DNA of 64,000 nt from positions 241,389 through 305,388 of the forward strand of contig VZTJ01002643.1 in NCBI GenBank assembly GCA_013397795.1, written 5' to 3'. The translations under genes were made by a program, and so were the position numbers. Of the stretch, positions 12,271-23,529 are shown piece by piece. The DNA is from Orthonyx spaldingii. Its lineage: Eukaryota > Chordata > Aves > Passeriformes > Orthonychidae. The notes under the pieces are model-generated. The model worked only from the letters and a program-made list of their open reading frames with translations. It searched no databases and was not told the DNA's origin. Every line of letters starts with the position of its first letter. Within the stretch, counting starts at the first letter, position 1.

Positions 12271-12649
12271 AGGGCACGATGCTCACATTGATTTTCAATC
12301 TGAAGCTGGGTTAACAAGTTGAGGAGGGGAAGAACGGAGATGATTTTTCTGCTGACTGCACAGAACTGGCTGGTTGTTAAACTCCGGGAGTGGATTATTC
12401 CCACGTGGTTTTGTCTTATTGTTTGGGCTAGGCCGAGCTGGCTGTGCAATATGGGGCGTGCCAGACTGGGTCATGAATGTTCATCTCCAGTGCTGCTCAT
12501 CTGGAACACCAAGTGCTCTTTAATAGCCCTGAAACGTCCCCGCTCCTGCTCCGCCACGGGTTTGAGAGGATCCCGGGCTGACAGGCTGTCACAGCAGCCC
12601 TGGGGTGGAGAGGAAAGGTGTGTGACGATGTGACAGATGCGAGGACAAG

Positions 12650-12692
12650 CAGGACTCCAGACGTGAGGACTCCAGACGTGAGGACTCCATGT
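12650..12692. repeat. 15-bp tandem repeat, about 2.9 copies
   Basis: Units GAGGACTCCAGACGT start near 12650, 12665 and 12680. The last is incomplete. The near-identity of the copies suggests recent slippage. Confidence 0.9.
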
Positions 12693-13620
12693 GAAGCCCC
12701 TGCAGGGCAGGCCCAGGTGCCGTAGGCGGAAGGTTGGAATTGGACATTTCCTCCCAGGCTTCTCCAGCACCTCAGCAAAGCTTTGCAAGGATGTGAAGAA
12801 CGTTTGTTCATCTCCACTTTGTTGTTCCACTCTCACTCCAATCCCTTTCCAGAATTCAAGAGTGGAAAGGACTCCAAGCAACTCGTAATAATAATTCCAT
12901 GGCTGTCTTGGTAATGCCTCCATAATTAACATTTGTCCTCACAGATACAATAACTCCCTGTAATGCAGACATAAATATTCCATTTTAAATAGGCACCTCA
13001 ATTCCGGGGATGAGTGGTGCAAACTTTAATTACATTTCACAAGTGCATTTCCCTCATAATCCCATAGTTTTCATTAGACACAAAATAACATTTCTGCTCA
13101 TTTAGGATAGGGTTTTTTTTGCTTTGCTTTGGTCTGTTTAAATACAAAAAAATGTGAACGAGTAGAGGAAAGGCTGTTGACTTAGACAAATTAAATATGT
13201 ACAGAGTAATTCATACAGAAAGTTTAATTTTTTCCCTCTGTCTCTATAAAGATATGATAATTTTCTGAATCAAAATCTTAAGCTTCATATTACTGCCATC
13301 TCTTCAGGAAAACAAATGCTAGATTCAATTGAAAATTATTATTTAACATATTACAGAGATTAATCTCTGAGTTGTTATTTAAAGCTCATGCTGTTGAGTT
13401 TCAATTCAAAGAAATATAAATATAATTGAATTTGATGAAGGTCTCTGCTGATGGAATACAGACTTTGCTTTCCAAGCAGGATTTACCAGCTGATCTCATT
13501 TTCCATGTAGGAAACCACAGCTGACTTTGGGCAGAAATGGGACTTGGCAGTTTTATTCTGAAGGCGCATCCCTGTGAGTAGAAACATCAAACTTAAACTT
13601 TCCCATGGATTTTATACAAG

Positions 13621-13907
13621 GACCTGGAGGGACAGGACATAGAGAATGGCCTCCTGCTACCAGAGGGCAGGGACGGATGGGATATTGGGCAGGAATTGTT
13701 CCCTGGCAGAGTGGGGAGGGGCTGGGCTGGAATTCCCAGAGAAGCTGTGGCTGCCCCTGGATCCCTGGCGGTGTCCAAGGCCAGGGTGGACACTGGGGCT
13801 TGGAGCAGCCTGGGACAGTGGGAGGTGTCCCTGCCATGGCAGGAGGGGGGATGGGATGAGCTTTAAAGTTCCTTCCACCCCAAACCATCCTGGGATTCCG
13901 TGATTCC
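13621..13907 (+). mobile_element. CR1 LINE fragment, sense orientation
   Basis: It runs in sense through GGACAGGACATAGAGAATGG, GATGGGATATTGGGCAGGAA, CCCAGAGAAGCTGTGGCTGC, GGACACTGGGGCTTGGAGC, AGGTGTCCCTGCCATGGCAG and AAACCATCCTGGGATTCC, ending GTGATTCC. At about 287 bp it is one of the longer uninterrupted copies. Open frames of up to 131 codons on both strands here are by-products of the element. Confidence 0.95.
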
Positions 13908-16420
13908 CTGAGATAAAAGTTTAGCTGTTGTCTAAAATGATAAATCAAAAGTTCAGACTTAAAGCAAAAATTTCTGTCATTTCTGAAAATAGTCTCAAGA
14001 GCTTTAATGTTGCATTTTTGGTTGTTTCCAATTGACAGATCCTTTCTCTCTCCCTCTATTTATTGGATATTATCTCTCCATTCTGCTTGTCATGGCAGTA
14101 CCTGAAGTTTTGTGACAGGCAGGCTTTGGCAGCGTTATTGACTTCAAAAGTTCCCGTGTCCTTCACATTCCATTGTGTTCAACTCCCAGATAAGTTCATG
14201 GTTATATTCTATAGGTCTGATCCAATTTATTTCAACAACAAGATATTGCTTGGAAGGAAATATATTCTCCCCTCTACTTTTAGGAATTACCTCAATGTGT
14301 TAAAATCCAAGTCTATTTTTCACAATTAGGCCGATGGGCCTTGATGCCTTTCTGAGGGAAAAACCTGAGAAATATGCCCAGAATAACAAATCAGTAGATG
14401 TGATAAACCAGGAGGTCCAGCTTTCCTGATAATTTGTCTTAATTATCTTTTAGGTTTTTTTTTTTTTTACTCTGGGCTACTTGTTTATATTGGAAGTAAA
14501 AATAATCCCTCTGTCATCCTTGGATATTCCCAGCAGCCAGGAAAGTCTTTTCCATCTCTTTCCCCTCATCTCCCCAGCCCCTGCAGCCAAGCTGCCTTCC
14601 AAGGTATAATTAATTTAAATTTTGTACCCCAAGGAGGAAAAGTTGAGTGCTCATCAGTGTGATGTTCTAGCACTTTGATGCGTTATTTTTGGAGATCTTA
14701 TTGTGTTTATTCCAATACCCATGGCAAACAAACCTGGATTCTTTGCCCTTCATTTCCTTCCTGAACGTAATAAATCAAATTCAGGCACTAATCATATTAC
14801 AACCACTTATTATTTTGGTAATTCAGACTAAAAAGGGCCTGATTTTGGTGCTCCCACCGTAGTTAGTTGGGAAGAAGGGGAAGGAGATATCCACTGAAAT
14901 AGTAAAATACAAAATGTAATTCCCCGAAACTGGCTCAGTTCTAAAAGAAAATCTCAAACTTGAGTTCCAGCTGCTTTGTTTTAAAGTGCTTCATGATGCA
15001 GAATTTCTGCACAGTGCAAGAAAATCTGCACAATTCTTGGTCCAGCTCATGCTACACTTTTTTATTGGCCCAAGAACCTGAACTTCAGCTTTTTATCTGA
15101 GAATCTCAGCCTCTGTGGGCAGTGGCAGAGCAAAAATCTCATTGCCAGCAATTCCTGTTGTAATTATCTGCACTATTTTAGCAATTTCAGGTAAGTTTGT
15201 AAGGAATTTTAATTTCAGAGGGACTGAAAGGATGTTTTTTTTCCACAATGGTGAATATTGGTCCCATTTTCATCCAGGGATTTTTATTCAATTTTTTTCC
15301 TTTTTAATTTGGCATTCTGTTTTCTTTTCCTGTTCTAAACCGAGCTGTCAAAACCCAGTGCAGTGTCTGGGAAGTGTGAAGGGAGAAGGGGAAAAAGTTG
15401 CATTTCTGTGTTCCTTTATCTCCTTAATTTATCAGGAGACTCAGTCTGACCCAGGACTTCAACAGGGAGAAAAATACATTTATAGAACAACACGAAAAGA
15501 CAAGAAAGTGTAAATAGTTACTAGATGTGATATTCTGGTGGATAAGTCTAAAATTATATATATATTCTATACATTCAATCAGAAATATGAAGTAGATGAG
15601 TGCTGGTGAACTGTGGTGTGGCCATGAAGGGGATACAGAAATTCTTAGACCAAAACAACAGAATTTCATGTCCCTAAAATTTGGGGAAATTCCCCTTAAA
15701 GAGGACATCTGAAGTCATCAGCATAAACCTGATGTTTATTTTTACAATGAAATATGGCATTTACTTACTTTCTCCTCTGAACACCAGGGAGCTTTGTGGT
15801 TGTTGTTTGTAATTAATAATTCTTGGCATTTTTGCTGCACATTTGACTGGCTGTATTTATAGAACTAAGTTTAATACAACCTCACATTAGGAATACATAC
15901 ATATTAAATCCCTAAGTCATGGTTCCTGTTCTTTTCTTTTCTTTTTTTTTTTTTTTTAACTCCTGACATGCATTTAGTAAAAGCAACATTTCCAAAATTC
16001 CCATCTGTTCTGCATGTAAATCCAGCTAATTATACGCTGATTGACAAGGCTATAAAAGGAGATTTTGGGGAGATGATGGGTTTAGGAGCTGCACTAAAAA
16101 TCCACCCGCGTAGGCATTCTGCAGTTTTCCCATGGAAACTCTGTGTGGGAGTCAGGGAGACACAAATACACACAACAAAATGTGCTCTGGCTGTCACCCG
16201 TGTGGTGTCACAGAGGCTTTGGGGTTGTTTGCGTGTATTTATCCGTTCTGGAGTAAATGTGTGTGTGGGGAGGGAGCAATAATTCCCGAACAATGACACA
16301 GCCAGCAGCCCTGCCCACCCTCACCTGAACTGGCAGCAATTCCCCACAGCTCTGCTCTCGGCTTGGAGGAAAGCTGGAGGGATCCCAGAGGGCTGTGGGT
16401 GGCCCCACAGGCACTTACGG
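13908..16420. other. Unique AT-rich non-coding stretch
   Basis: Nothing is recognised beyond homopolymers: T14 at 14455-14468 and T16 at 15942-15957. There is also a short TA run near 15555. The 132-codon plus-strand frame at 15115-15513 shows no motif I recognise. Confidence 0.5.
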
Positions 16421-16566
16421 GATCAGAGAATCCCAAAATCACTGAGGCAGGAAAAACCCTCCAAGGTCATGGAGTGCCCAATCCCCGCCTTGTCCCCAGC
16501 CCAGAGCTCTGAGTGCCACCTCCAGCCCTTCCCGGGACACCTCCAGGGATGGGCACTCCAAACCTC
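16421..16566 (-). mobile_element. CR1 LINE, left part, interrupted by an LTR
   Basis: A reverse-complement CR1 3' end of the second subfamily: CAGAGAATCCCAAAATCACTG, GGAAAAACCCTCCAAGGTC, CCCCAGCCCAGAGCTCTGAG and CTCCAGGGATGGGCACTCC. It breaks off at CCAAACCTC (16566). The consensus continues at 16962 after the inserted LTR. Confidence 0.9.
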
Positions 16567-16961
16567 TGCTGCCTTAGGGTTTTTAGCTTCTATTTTTCAT
16601 GGAACTCTGGAGCTCTGATTCTCGCATCTCAGACAAAACAATTTCTCTCCAGGCCTGAAACTCAAGGACACCTCACTGTCTTAGGCCCCAAAAAATGTAA
16701 ACAGCAGAGAAACTGGGGGAGCAAGCTTGGGATGGATGACTTCATTACCTGAGGTTATAATTGAAGGTCTAACCCCGATATGCAAATGGACCAAAAATTA
16801 TAAAGCACGAAAAACCCGTAACCTATCATGCATTTTGGGTGCAGCCCTGGGTGGGCTCTGACTGCCTGAATGTACCGAGAAGGCCTTTGAATAAATATCT
16901 GCTTTTTATTCTCTTAATTTTTTCGAGCCACTGTTCTAGATAAGCCCAAGAAAAGGCATCG
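16567..16961 (+). mobile_element. Candidate solo LTR of an endogenous retrovirus, nested in CR1
   Basis: About 395 bp interrupts a CR1 copy exactly. The flanks are CCTC (16563-16566) and CCTC (16962-16965), a perfect 4-bp target duplication; removing one flank plus the insert rejoins the CR1 consensus. The ends are imperfect inverted repeats, TGCTGCC and GGCATCG, the last base probably mutated from the canonical A. Internal LTR-like signals are an octamer ATGCAAAT (16780-16787), a TATAAAG box (16799-16805) and a polyadenylation signal AATAAA (16890-16895) followed by a T-rich stretch. There is no internal viral region, so it is a solo LTR left by recombination. A 4-bp duplication fits ERV1-like elements. 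Subfamily is not assigned. Confidence 0.75.
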
Positions 16962-17474
16962 CCTCCCTGGGCAGCCCCTGCCAAGGCCTGAGCACCCTTT
17001 CCATGGGGAAATTCCTGCTGATGTCCACCCTGAGCCTCCCCTGGCCCAGCCTGAGGCCGTTCCCTCTCCTCCTGTCCCTGTGCCCTGGGAGCAGAGCCCG
17101 ACCCCCCCGGCTGCCCCCTCCTGTCAGGGAGTTGTGCAGAGCCACAAGGGCCCCCTGAGCCTCCTTTGCTCCAGGCTGAGCCCCTTTCCAGCTCCCTCAG
17201 GAGTTCCCCAGCCCCTTCCCAGCTCCCTTCCCTGCCCTGGACACGCTCCAGCCCCTCGGGGTCTCCCTTGCCGTGAGGGGAAAATCAAAAAGTGGGAGAA
17301 AATGTGAGGGGAAGAAAAACTCAAGGAAGTGTGGGGAGGGCTCTGCTGCAGAGCTTTTCCCTTCTGGATCCTCCTTTTCTCCAGGCTGAGCCCCTTTCCC
17401 AGCTCCCTCAGCCGCTCCTGGAGCTCCAGACCCTTCCCAGTTCTGTTCCCTTCCCTGGATATGTCCCAGCCCCT
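16962..17474 (-). mobile_element. CR1 LINE, right part, with internal duplication
   Basis: It continues the element cut at 16566: CCTGGGCAGCCCCTGCC, CATGGGGAAATTCCTGCTG, CTGAGGCCGTTCCCTC, GGGAGCAGAGCCCGACC, TTGTGCAGAGCCACAAGG and TTTGCTCCAGGCTGAGCCC. The stretch 17161-17256 is repeated with divergence at 17371-17474, an offset of 210 bp, so this is either a local duplication or two CR1 copies abutting. Open frames on both strands here are repeat-derived. Confidence 0.85.
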
Positions 17475-17924
17475 TTATTCCTTCATATATTCCCATGGAT
17501 AGCATCATATCCAAGGGATGATGGATTTAACAGTTGAGCTGCAACAATAAATTCTGGGTATCAGCAAACACCTTGGATTTGAACCGTAAATGCTGAACTT
17601 TTGTCCAAAAATAGCCCTGGTGGAGGATGAGCCCTGGTGCAAGATGAACCACTCAGTTCCTTTTTAATAAATCACCCACTTTTAAAAATAATTTATGTTT
17701 CTATGTCCTTTCTGTTCTTCCTTTTTGAATTATTTTTTAAAATTTTTTATCTACATACACCACTTTTACTCTAGACAAGGAAGAGGAGTGCTTGTATTTT
17801 AAATATATTTATGTATGAGCAGGGCTATTTATGAGAGAATCTGGGAGAAACATTATTGGAAAATTTTGACAGAAATGAAAGGAAAATTGAACACAGGAAA
17901 AGGTCAAACAAAAAGCAGAGAATT
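17475..17924. other. Short AT-rich spacer
   Basis: Unique AT-rich DNA between a composite CR1 and an ancient CR1. Nothing is recognised. Confidence 0.5.
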
Positions 17925-18145
17925 TCTTAATTGTATTCTTAACAAGGGTAATTAAGCACTGGAACAGATTAATAATGGATGTGGTTCATGCAGCATCAAT
18001 GAGGAGCCTTAAAATAAGATTGAATCTCTTCCTAAAATGCCTGATCTAATTTCAGCACGAGTTATTGGGTTAGATGAAGGCACCAAGACATAAAATCCCA
18101 ATCTGTGGCACAGGAGAAATGTTCACAATATTCCTGATGGCTCTC
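17925..18145 (+). mobile_element. Ancient CR1-like LINE 3' region
   Basis: Sense-oriented relic of the old sauropsid CR1 group: GGGTAATTAAGCACTGGAAC, a GTGGTTCATGCAGCATCAAT stretch standing for the usual GTGGATTCTCCATCACT, then AAGATTGAATCTCTTCCTAAA, GGGTTAGATGAAGG, TCTGTGGCACAGGAG and TTCACAATATTCC. The order of landmarks matches the consensus I recall, but identity is low. It extends further 5' in the element than the copy at 9.1 kb. Confidence 0.65.
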
Positions 18146-19082
18146 GAGTGTCTGATTCTGGAAAAATCCACCAAGAGAAAACCCAATTGTTCTTCTAATG
18201 TGAAATATGAGTATAATCAAGTTAAAAAATTTAAAAATTGCCTAGACCATAGAATAATATTGGCTGTGTGGGTTTCTTTTTATTTTTTATTTGTTATTTT
18301 GAAGGTTATAGATGAAAAGGATCAATCTGTATTTTATGTTTTCTGATTTCACAGTGTTGATGTGATGCTCGTTGATGACATCAGCATGGGGTTCCTGGCT
18401 GTAGTTCCCAGGTGTTTGTAGGGAGTCTTGGGTCATTTTAATCGGATTTTTTAGGATTTATTTTTAATATTGGAGGAGGAAACAAGAGAGCTGAAATGCT
18501 CCTCAGATTCTGCCATAGATCCATACCATGGCCATCCTGCCATTCCCTGTCCTTCAGGGAAATTTGAGGGTGCACGGGATGCAATCCAGGAGCATCACTG
18601 AGCCCTTGTGGGAACAGCTAAATCTGGGAATGAAGTGTTCAGGGAATTAAGTGGTTTTTCCATGGATGGAATGGTTCATCCCCCTGTCCTTCAGTGAAAT
18701 CTGGGGGTGCATGAAATGCAGTCCAGGGTCATCACTGAGTCCTTGTGGGAGCAGCTAAATCTGGGAATGAAGTGGTTTTCCATGGATGGAATGGCTCCTC
18801 CCCGGGCAGGCGACAGCTGAGAGCTCTACTCCAGTTGGGGAATGCCAAGCACCTCACAGGGTAATTAATCTCCCCCAACTCCCCTCTAATTTAATGAGTT
18901 GTAGTTCATGGAGCAGTGTCAGGAAGGACCAAAACATTGGCTAAGGTCTGTGGGGAACTTTAAATCAGGGCAAACTCATCCCATCAGCGCCTCGATGGCG
19001 CTTGAGCAGGGGAGAGCCCCAGTCCAAAGGCTTCCCTAAGCCTGGGATTAACAGGGCAGCTCCAGTCCCTCCTTGTTGCAAT
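18146..19082. other. Non-coding stretch holding a tandem duplication
   Basis: Its notable content is the 137-bp duplication at 18546-18803, listed separately. The rest is unique and unrecognised. Confidence 0.5.
18546..18803. repeat. 137-bp tandem duplication, 2 copies
   Basis: Copy one (18546-18682) and copy two (18683-18803) share, in order, CTGTCCTTCAG, AGCATCACTGAG or its variant, CAGCTAAATCTGGGAATGAA and CCATGGATGGAATGG. Copy two lacks about 16 bp found in copy one between GAATGAAGTG and the TTTTCC run. Neither copy resembles a repeat family I know. Confidence 0.9.
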
Positions 19083-19132
19083 AAATGACCTTTGAAAGGT
19101 CCCTTCTCCCCAAAACCATCCTGTGATCCTCC
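19083..19132 (+). mobile_element. CR1 LINE 3'-end fragment
   Basis: AAATGACCTTTGAAAGGTCC, CTTCTCCCCAAAACCATCC and TGTGATCCT match the terminal 50 bp of a sense CR1 (GATGACCTTTAAAGGTCCC, CAACCCAAACCATTC, TGTGATTCT). It is very short because of 5' truncation. Confidence 0.75.
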
Positions 19133-21847
19133 AGTGTTCGTTGTGTACAAACGTGGGTTACGCCACATTTACAATTCCACATAATTTGGTGGCACACGTG
19201 CATGGAAAAGGGGGGAATCATGGAATATTTGCAAATTTTCAAACCAACAGGAAATTTAAAATTCATTTTAGAAACAATCAATCAGAAAATATGAAATTAA
19301 AGATTGCTCTGGAGAGCTGAAAGGAGCAACCCAAACCAACCGCTGCCTGATGGTGTTGCCCAATTTTTGTATAAACTCATTTTAAATTTCTGTGTTTTGT
19401 GTTAAGGTAGCATAAAAAATAAACTTAATCAGGGAGGAGGTTCCAAACACCTCTCAGTAATGGGAATAACAACAATTTCAGGGCTGTAGCTCAGAAAACT
19501 CTGCAGGAAGAAATGATTGGCGTGGGTAGGAGTTGTCTCTTTGGAACTGTCACTGGGAATTGTTGGGAGCAGTTCCTCTTGGTTGGTGACAGTGATTTAC
19601 AATAACTCCCCCTTCACAACTGAATACATCCCTAAAATGATTCCTTGACAAACAAAGTGTAATGCTTATTTTTATTTATTTTTTTTATTTCCTCCAGGAG
19701 GCTTGTTAGAATATTGAAGCAACCTGCCATCAAGGGAGAATCAAAATACAGGGTACAGTCAAACCACACATTAGAGGGAAAGCACAAAGTGTGGAACAGA
19801 ACTGTCAGAGGGAGTGTTGGACACTGGAGGCTGAGAGATGACAGAGGAGGAGGGAAAACAAAGGGGTTTGCAGTTATTTTCTCTATATTATCTTTATTTA
19901 ATTTTAAAATGGTATTTATTTTAGTTTAATTTTAATTTTTAATTATGAATTTACCTGCTTATTTGTCTATTTATTACTTTATTTATTTATTTTAATAGTG
20001 GGGGTTCACCTCTCTTTTTTTATTGAGTTTCTTGGCAAGTTTTCCCTCTGGAAACACAGGACCCTTCCCAAGGATAGTTCAGGCTGGGGAGCCCAATGCC
20101 CCACCCAGCTCAGGGCTGACTCCACAATCAGACCCCGTTGCTCATCACCTTCTTTAATGAGATCTCAAAAATGAAGAGTTTGTTCCCCTTGCCCTCTGCC
20201 ACACCCCAGGGCAGGACACAGAGTCCGGGTGGGATGTTTGGCTCCATGAAAAGGGAATAACTTCACCCCTCAGCTCTGAGAGCTCCTGGTCCCTGTGCCA
20301 GGGATGGGTGGGAGCTGGATCCTTCTGCCGCTGATATTCCTGCTCTCCAGAAATCTGAAATATAAGATCTTCCCTCTCATTCCCAGGAAATTGCAATTTG
20401 CTCTTTCAGTGCTCTTTAATTTTGTTGCCACTATTTCATGGGACTGTAAATTCTTAAATGTGGTGGATTTGAAATCCTGTAACTAATAATTAGACTCCAT
20501 CCTGGATATTCACAACCCCTGGCTCCGTGTTTTCAGCCAGTTCTTTCCCACTGAATTCCATGAGGATCTCAGGGCAATAACAGGAGCTTGTTTCCAAATA
20601 ATGCAACTTCTGGCTGAATGAGACTTTAATTTTTGCCTTTCTTACAAGCAGGGCTACAAAAATATTTGGTTTTTTTCCTTGTAGCCTTTAATTTATACAA
20701 GAACTCTTAATAACCAGTGCTTAGCCACCAGGAGGCTACATTTATTTAAATCAATATCTAATTAGGTTCCTTAATATATTACTTTTCACTCCAGAAATTT
20801 AAGTAATTTAGGCAATTAAGTTTGGGCACCGATACCCTCCTGCTTGCTTTTGTTTCTGCTTGAGTAAATTTTGCCTGTAATTGATCATTTCTAGACCCCC
20901 AAATCACATTGATTTCTTGAGTTTGTTGGTCTATTTGTGTATTTTAAGGATTTTTTTAAAAGGATTTTTGGTTGGAATAATCTTTCCTCTTAACTTTCAT
21001 TTCGTCCAGCAAGTAGAAGATGAAATTAAAGGTTAGGAAGAGTGATTTTATCAAGCCAAAACACAATGCAAAGGTGTGGTTTTTTTCTACCTTGGAATGG
21101 CTTTGATTAAAACAAAAAAATTGCTTCAGTGCAAAGGAATATTTGTAAAGTGTAGAAATTCCTATTCAATCCAAAAGCAGAATATATGAGGAACTTTTTA
21201 GGGTGCTGGGGACAGACAAATCCATTTGAGGAACTTTTTGTGGTGGGAATAGGGAAATCCATCCTATGATACTTTATGGTTTTGATACAATTAATTTTTA
21301 AACCATTTAATAAATTAAAGCCGTCTTTTCTTTTTAACAGAAGGACCTGAAAGTAAATATGAGAAAATGAGTTTCTGCCTTTCAATATGAATATTAAATA
21401 CATGAAAAATCAGAGGTGGGACACAACTTTTCTTCTGTGTTCTTTGTAAAGCACCTGAAAGGCCTCACAACAGAGGCCCACAAGAAAGGATGATTCCCTG
21501 CATGGGGATATGTGGGAATCACAACTTTCCAGGAAAAATGGAAGTGCTCTTTCTTTTTTTTTTTTTAAATCCATGAAAAAATGAGCAACCATTTTGGGCG
21601 GAGCAGAACAGCTGATACCCTCCTGCCAGCCTCGTTTCTTATAGGAGTGGTTTATTTATGTATGGAGATGTATGCAAATCCTCGACACCGAAAACACCCT
21701 GTAAGCAACGGAATTTACAGGAAATCAAAGAATTCCTGGAGCTGCCAAAGAAACTCTGCACAACCATGGATTTCTACTGCAGGAGGCCCCTGGTTTGGAG
21801 TTTTGGGATTAAGAGTTTTCAGCTTCTGATGTTAAAAACTGAGGTTA
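19133..21847. other. Unique non-coding stretch
   Basis: It is AT-rich, especially 19660-19700 and 19870-20000, which are TTTA-type low complexity. A 40-bp tandem pair lies at 21187-21264. A CTCF-like CCACCAGGAGGC core lies at 20725-20736. No exon or repeat family is recognised. Confidence 0.5.
21187..21264. repeat. About 40-bp tandem duplication
   Basis: Two units start TGAGGAACTTTTT at 21187 and 21227 and end AAATCCAT. The middle parts are diverged. Confidence 0.8.
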
Positions 21848-21911
21848 ATGGTTGTGCTTGATGACCTCAGAGGGTTTTTCCAACCTGAATGATTCTGTGA
21901 TTCCATGATTT
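21848..21911 (+). mobile_element. CR1 LINE 3'-end fragment
   Basis: GGTTGTGCTTGATGACCTC, GAGGGTTTTTCCAACCTG and AATGATTCTGTGATTCCATG are the last 60 bp of a sense CR1, including the repeated octamer-type tail typical of the family. Confidence 0.9.
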
Positions 21912-22924
21912 TGGGGTGGCACATATGGAATATTCAGCACAAAAATGTCTGAGCAGATTTATTTTCTGCCATTTTTCAGGACCTTTTCCTAAGTAGACTC
22001 ACCATGGGAATGGTGCATTATGGAGGATGAATATCACTGGATTTAATTTGCATCCCTGACAGGAAAATTGGCTGCCTGTTGTATTCCAGGGCAGAGAATG
22101 GTTCAGACAAACATCCCAGAAGGAATTTCTCATTATTACAGCACTGTCAACCTGAAATTGCACTTCTAGGACTTGGAAATCCCATTCACACAGAGATATC
22201 AATTGCAACAAATAATCTCTTGACTCACTTTATTCCTATTCACCTTATTTAGCCTTATTGAATTAACGAAAAATAAAAATAACCCACTTGCTGAACGTTT
22301 CTGGATACATATTTGTCATTCATGTCAGTATAAAAATAGCCAGATTTTTTCTGATGTGACTTTTATTTTTCTTCCCCAAAAACCTGAGAACAGATTTTTG
22401 AGCTGTCTTGAAAAAAAGTTGCATCAGAGATGACATTTCAGAGATCCAACCCAATAAATAAAGATATTGTGCCCCTTTCCTTGTATTTGTGAGCTCGTTG
22501 TTGGAGACAACAGCCCGATAATTGTGGCTGCTCATGCCATTAATGAAGCAATGCCATCTGAAGCTCGGATTTTGCAATCTTTTCTGCATATGAATAGCCT
22601 GAAGTTCAATGGGCTCTGATGATTAAGACCCACTTGAAGCGCTGGATTCTGCAAGATGTTGTTTTGTGCCGCGGCTTTCGGCTCCCTCTGACTTCCAAGG
22701 GGCTGGGACGTGGTGAATCACAAGTGGGAGAGCAGCTAAATGGGGAAAGAGAAGCAAATAGATAAAATGTAAAAGAGTTGTTGGATTCTCTCTCCTGCTC
22801 TCCCAACTCTGGGCACACAATCGCACTCTTGACTTGAGGAACGCAAACGAAAATCGTTGGGGTTTCCAGCGAGCCGCCGAGATTTTCAATGTTGTGCATT
22901 TGTAGGATAACTCAGATTTGCCAA

Positions 22925-22942
22925 CTGCTGCTGCTGCTGCTG
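22925..22942. repeat. (CTG)6 trinucleotide microsatellite
   Basis: Six perfect CTG units. No coding context is supported. Confidence 0.9.
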
Positions 22943-23085
22943 TGGGTTTTGGATGCTCCGTGCTCAGGGTTTTGGGGTGTTTGGTGTAGTCTGACCCCAG
23001 CACCTGCATCCACAGAGGCACCCTCTGCTTGCATCCCGAATTTTGTGGTTCACCCAAGTCCAGCGATGTCAATCTGTGCAGAGCA

Positions 23086-23104
23086 AGGTGAGGTGAGGTG
23101 AGGG
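23086..23104. repeat. (AGGTG)n pentanucleotide repeat
   Basis: Three perfect AGGTG units followed by AGGGG. Confidence 0.85.
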
Positions 23105-23474
23105 GACTTTTCCGAACACAAGGAGCACACACAGGTCCTTGCTTGGTGCTGATAATAAAAAAAGAAGAAAAATCTCCTTCTGATCAATGCCACACTCCAC
23201 AATTTCATATTTTTTTCCCTTTCCTGGGAGGTTTGGCGGTGTGGTTTGATGGCAGCCCACAACAGAGACTGATGCTGGGAAGGTATTTTTAATAAGGGTG
23301 TGGAAGAATGAGCCAAATGAAATGTAAACAATTTTTTTGTTAGCCTAATCTGCCTCAAGAGAAGTGGCAGATTCACCTCCAGCATTAATGAATGGTTCTA
23401 GTCCAACCTCACTTGATTTTCTAACAGCAATATAGGAGAAATACACAGAATTTCCTTTATACAAAAAATGGAAG

Positions 23475-23529
23475 TGGAACTTGATGATCCCATGTGTCCA
23501 TTCCAATTGAGATATTCTGTGATTCATGG
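23475..23529 (+). mobile_element. CR1 LINE 3'-end fragment, older subfamily
   Basis: TTGATGATCCCATGTGTCC, TTCCAATTGAGATATTCTG and TGATTCATGG match the TTGATGATCCC...CCAACTTGAGATATTCTATGATTC end of an older avian CR1 group in sense orientation. Confidence 0.75.

Larger units (their letters stand above)
10590..13620. other. Non-coding stretch with microsatellite and two minisatellites
   Basis: It contains the AAAT microsatellite and the 21-bp and 15-bp tandem repeats listed separately. A minus-strand frame of 158 codons at 11189-11665 is the longest open frame here; I recognise no family in it. From about 12.9 to 13.5 kb the DNA is AT-rich and featureless. Confidence 0.5.
21912..23474. other. 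Non-coding stretch with short simple repeats
   Basis: It contains (CTG)6 at 22925-22942 and (AGGTG)n at 23086-23104. A minus-strand frame of 169 codons (22623-23132) crosses both and has no recognised domain; low-complexity AAAAAV-type residues come from the CTG run. Confidence 0.5.

Noticed and set aside
22623..23132. Minus-strand open frame of 169 codons
   Set aside because: Spans CTG and AGGTG simple repeats that keep frames open; no conserved motif.
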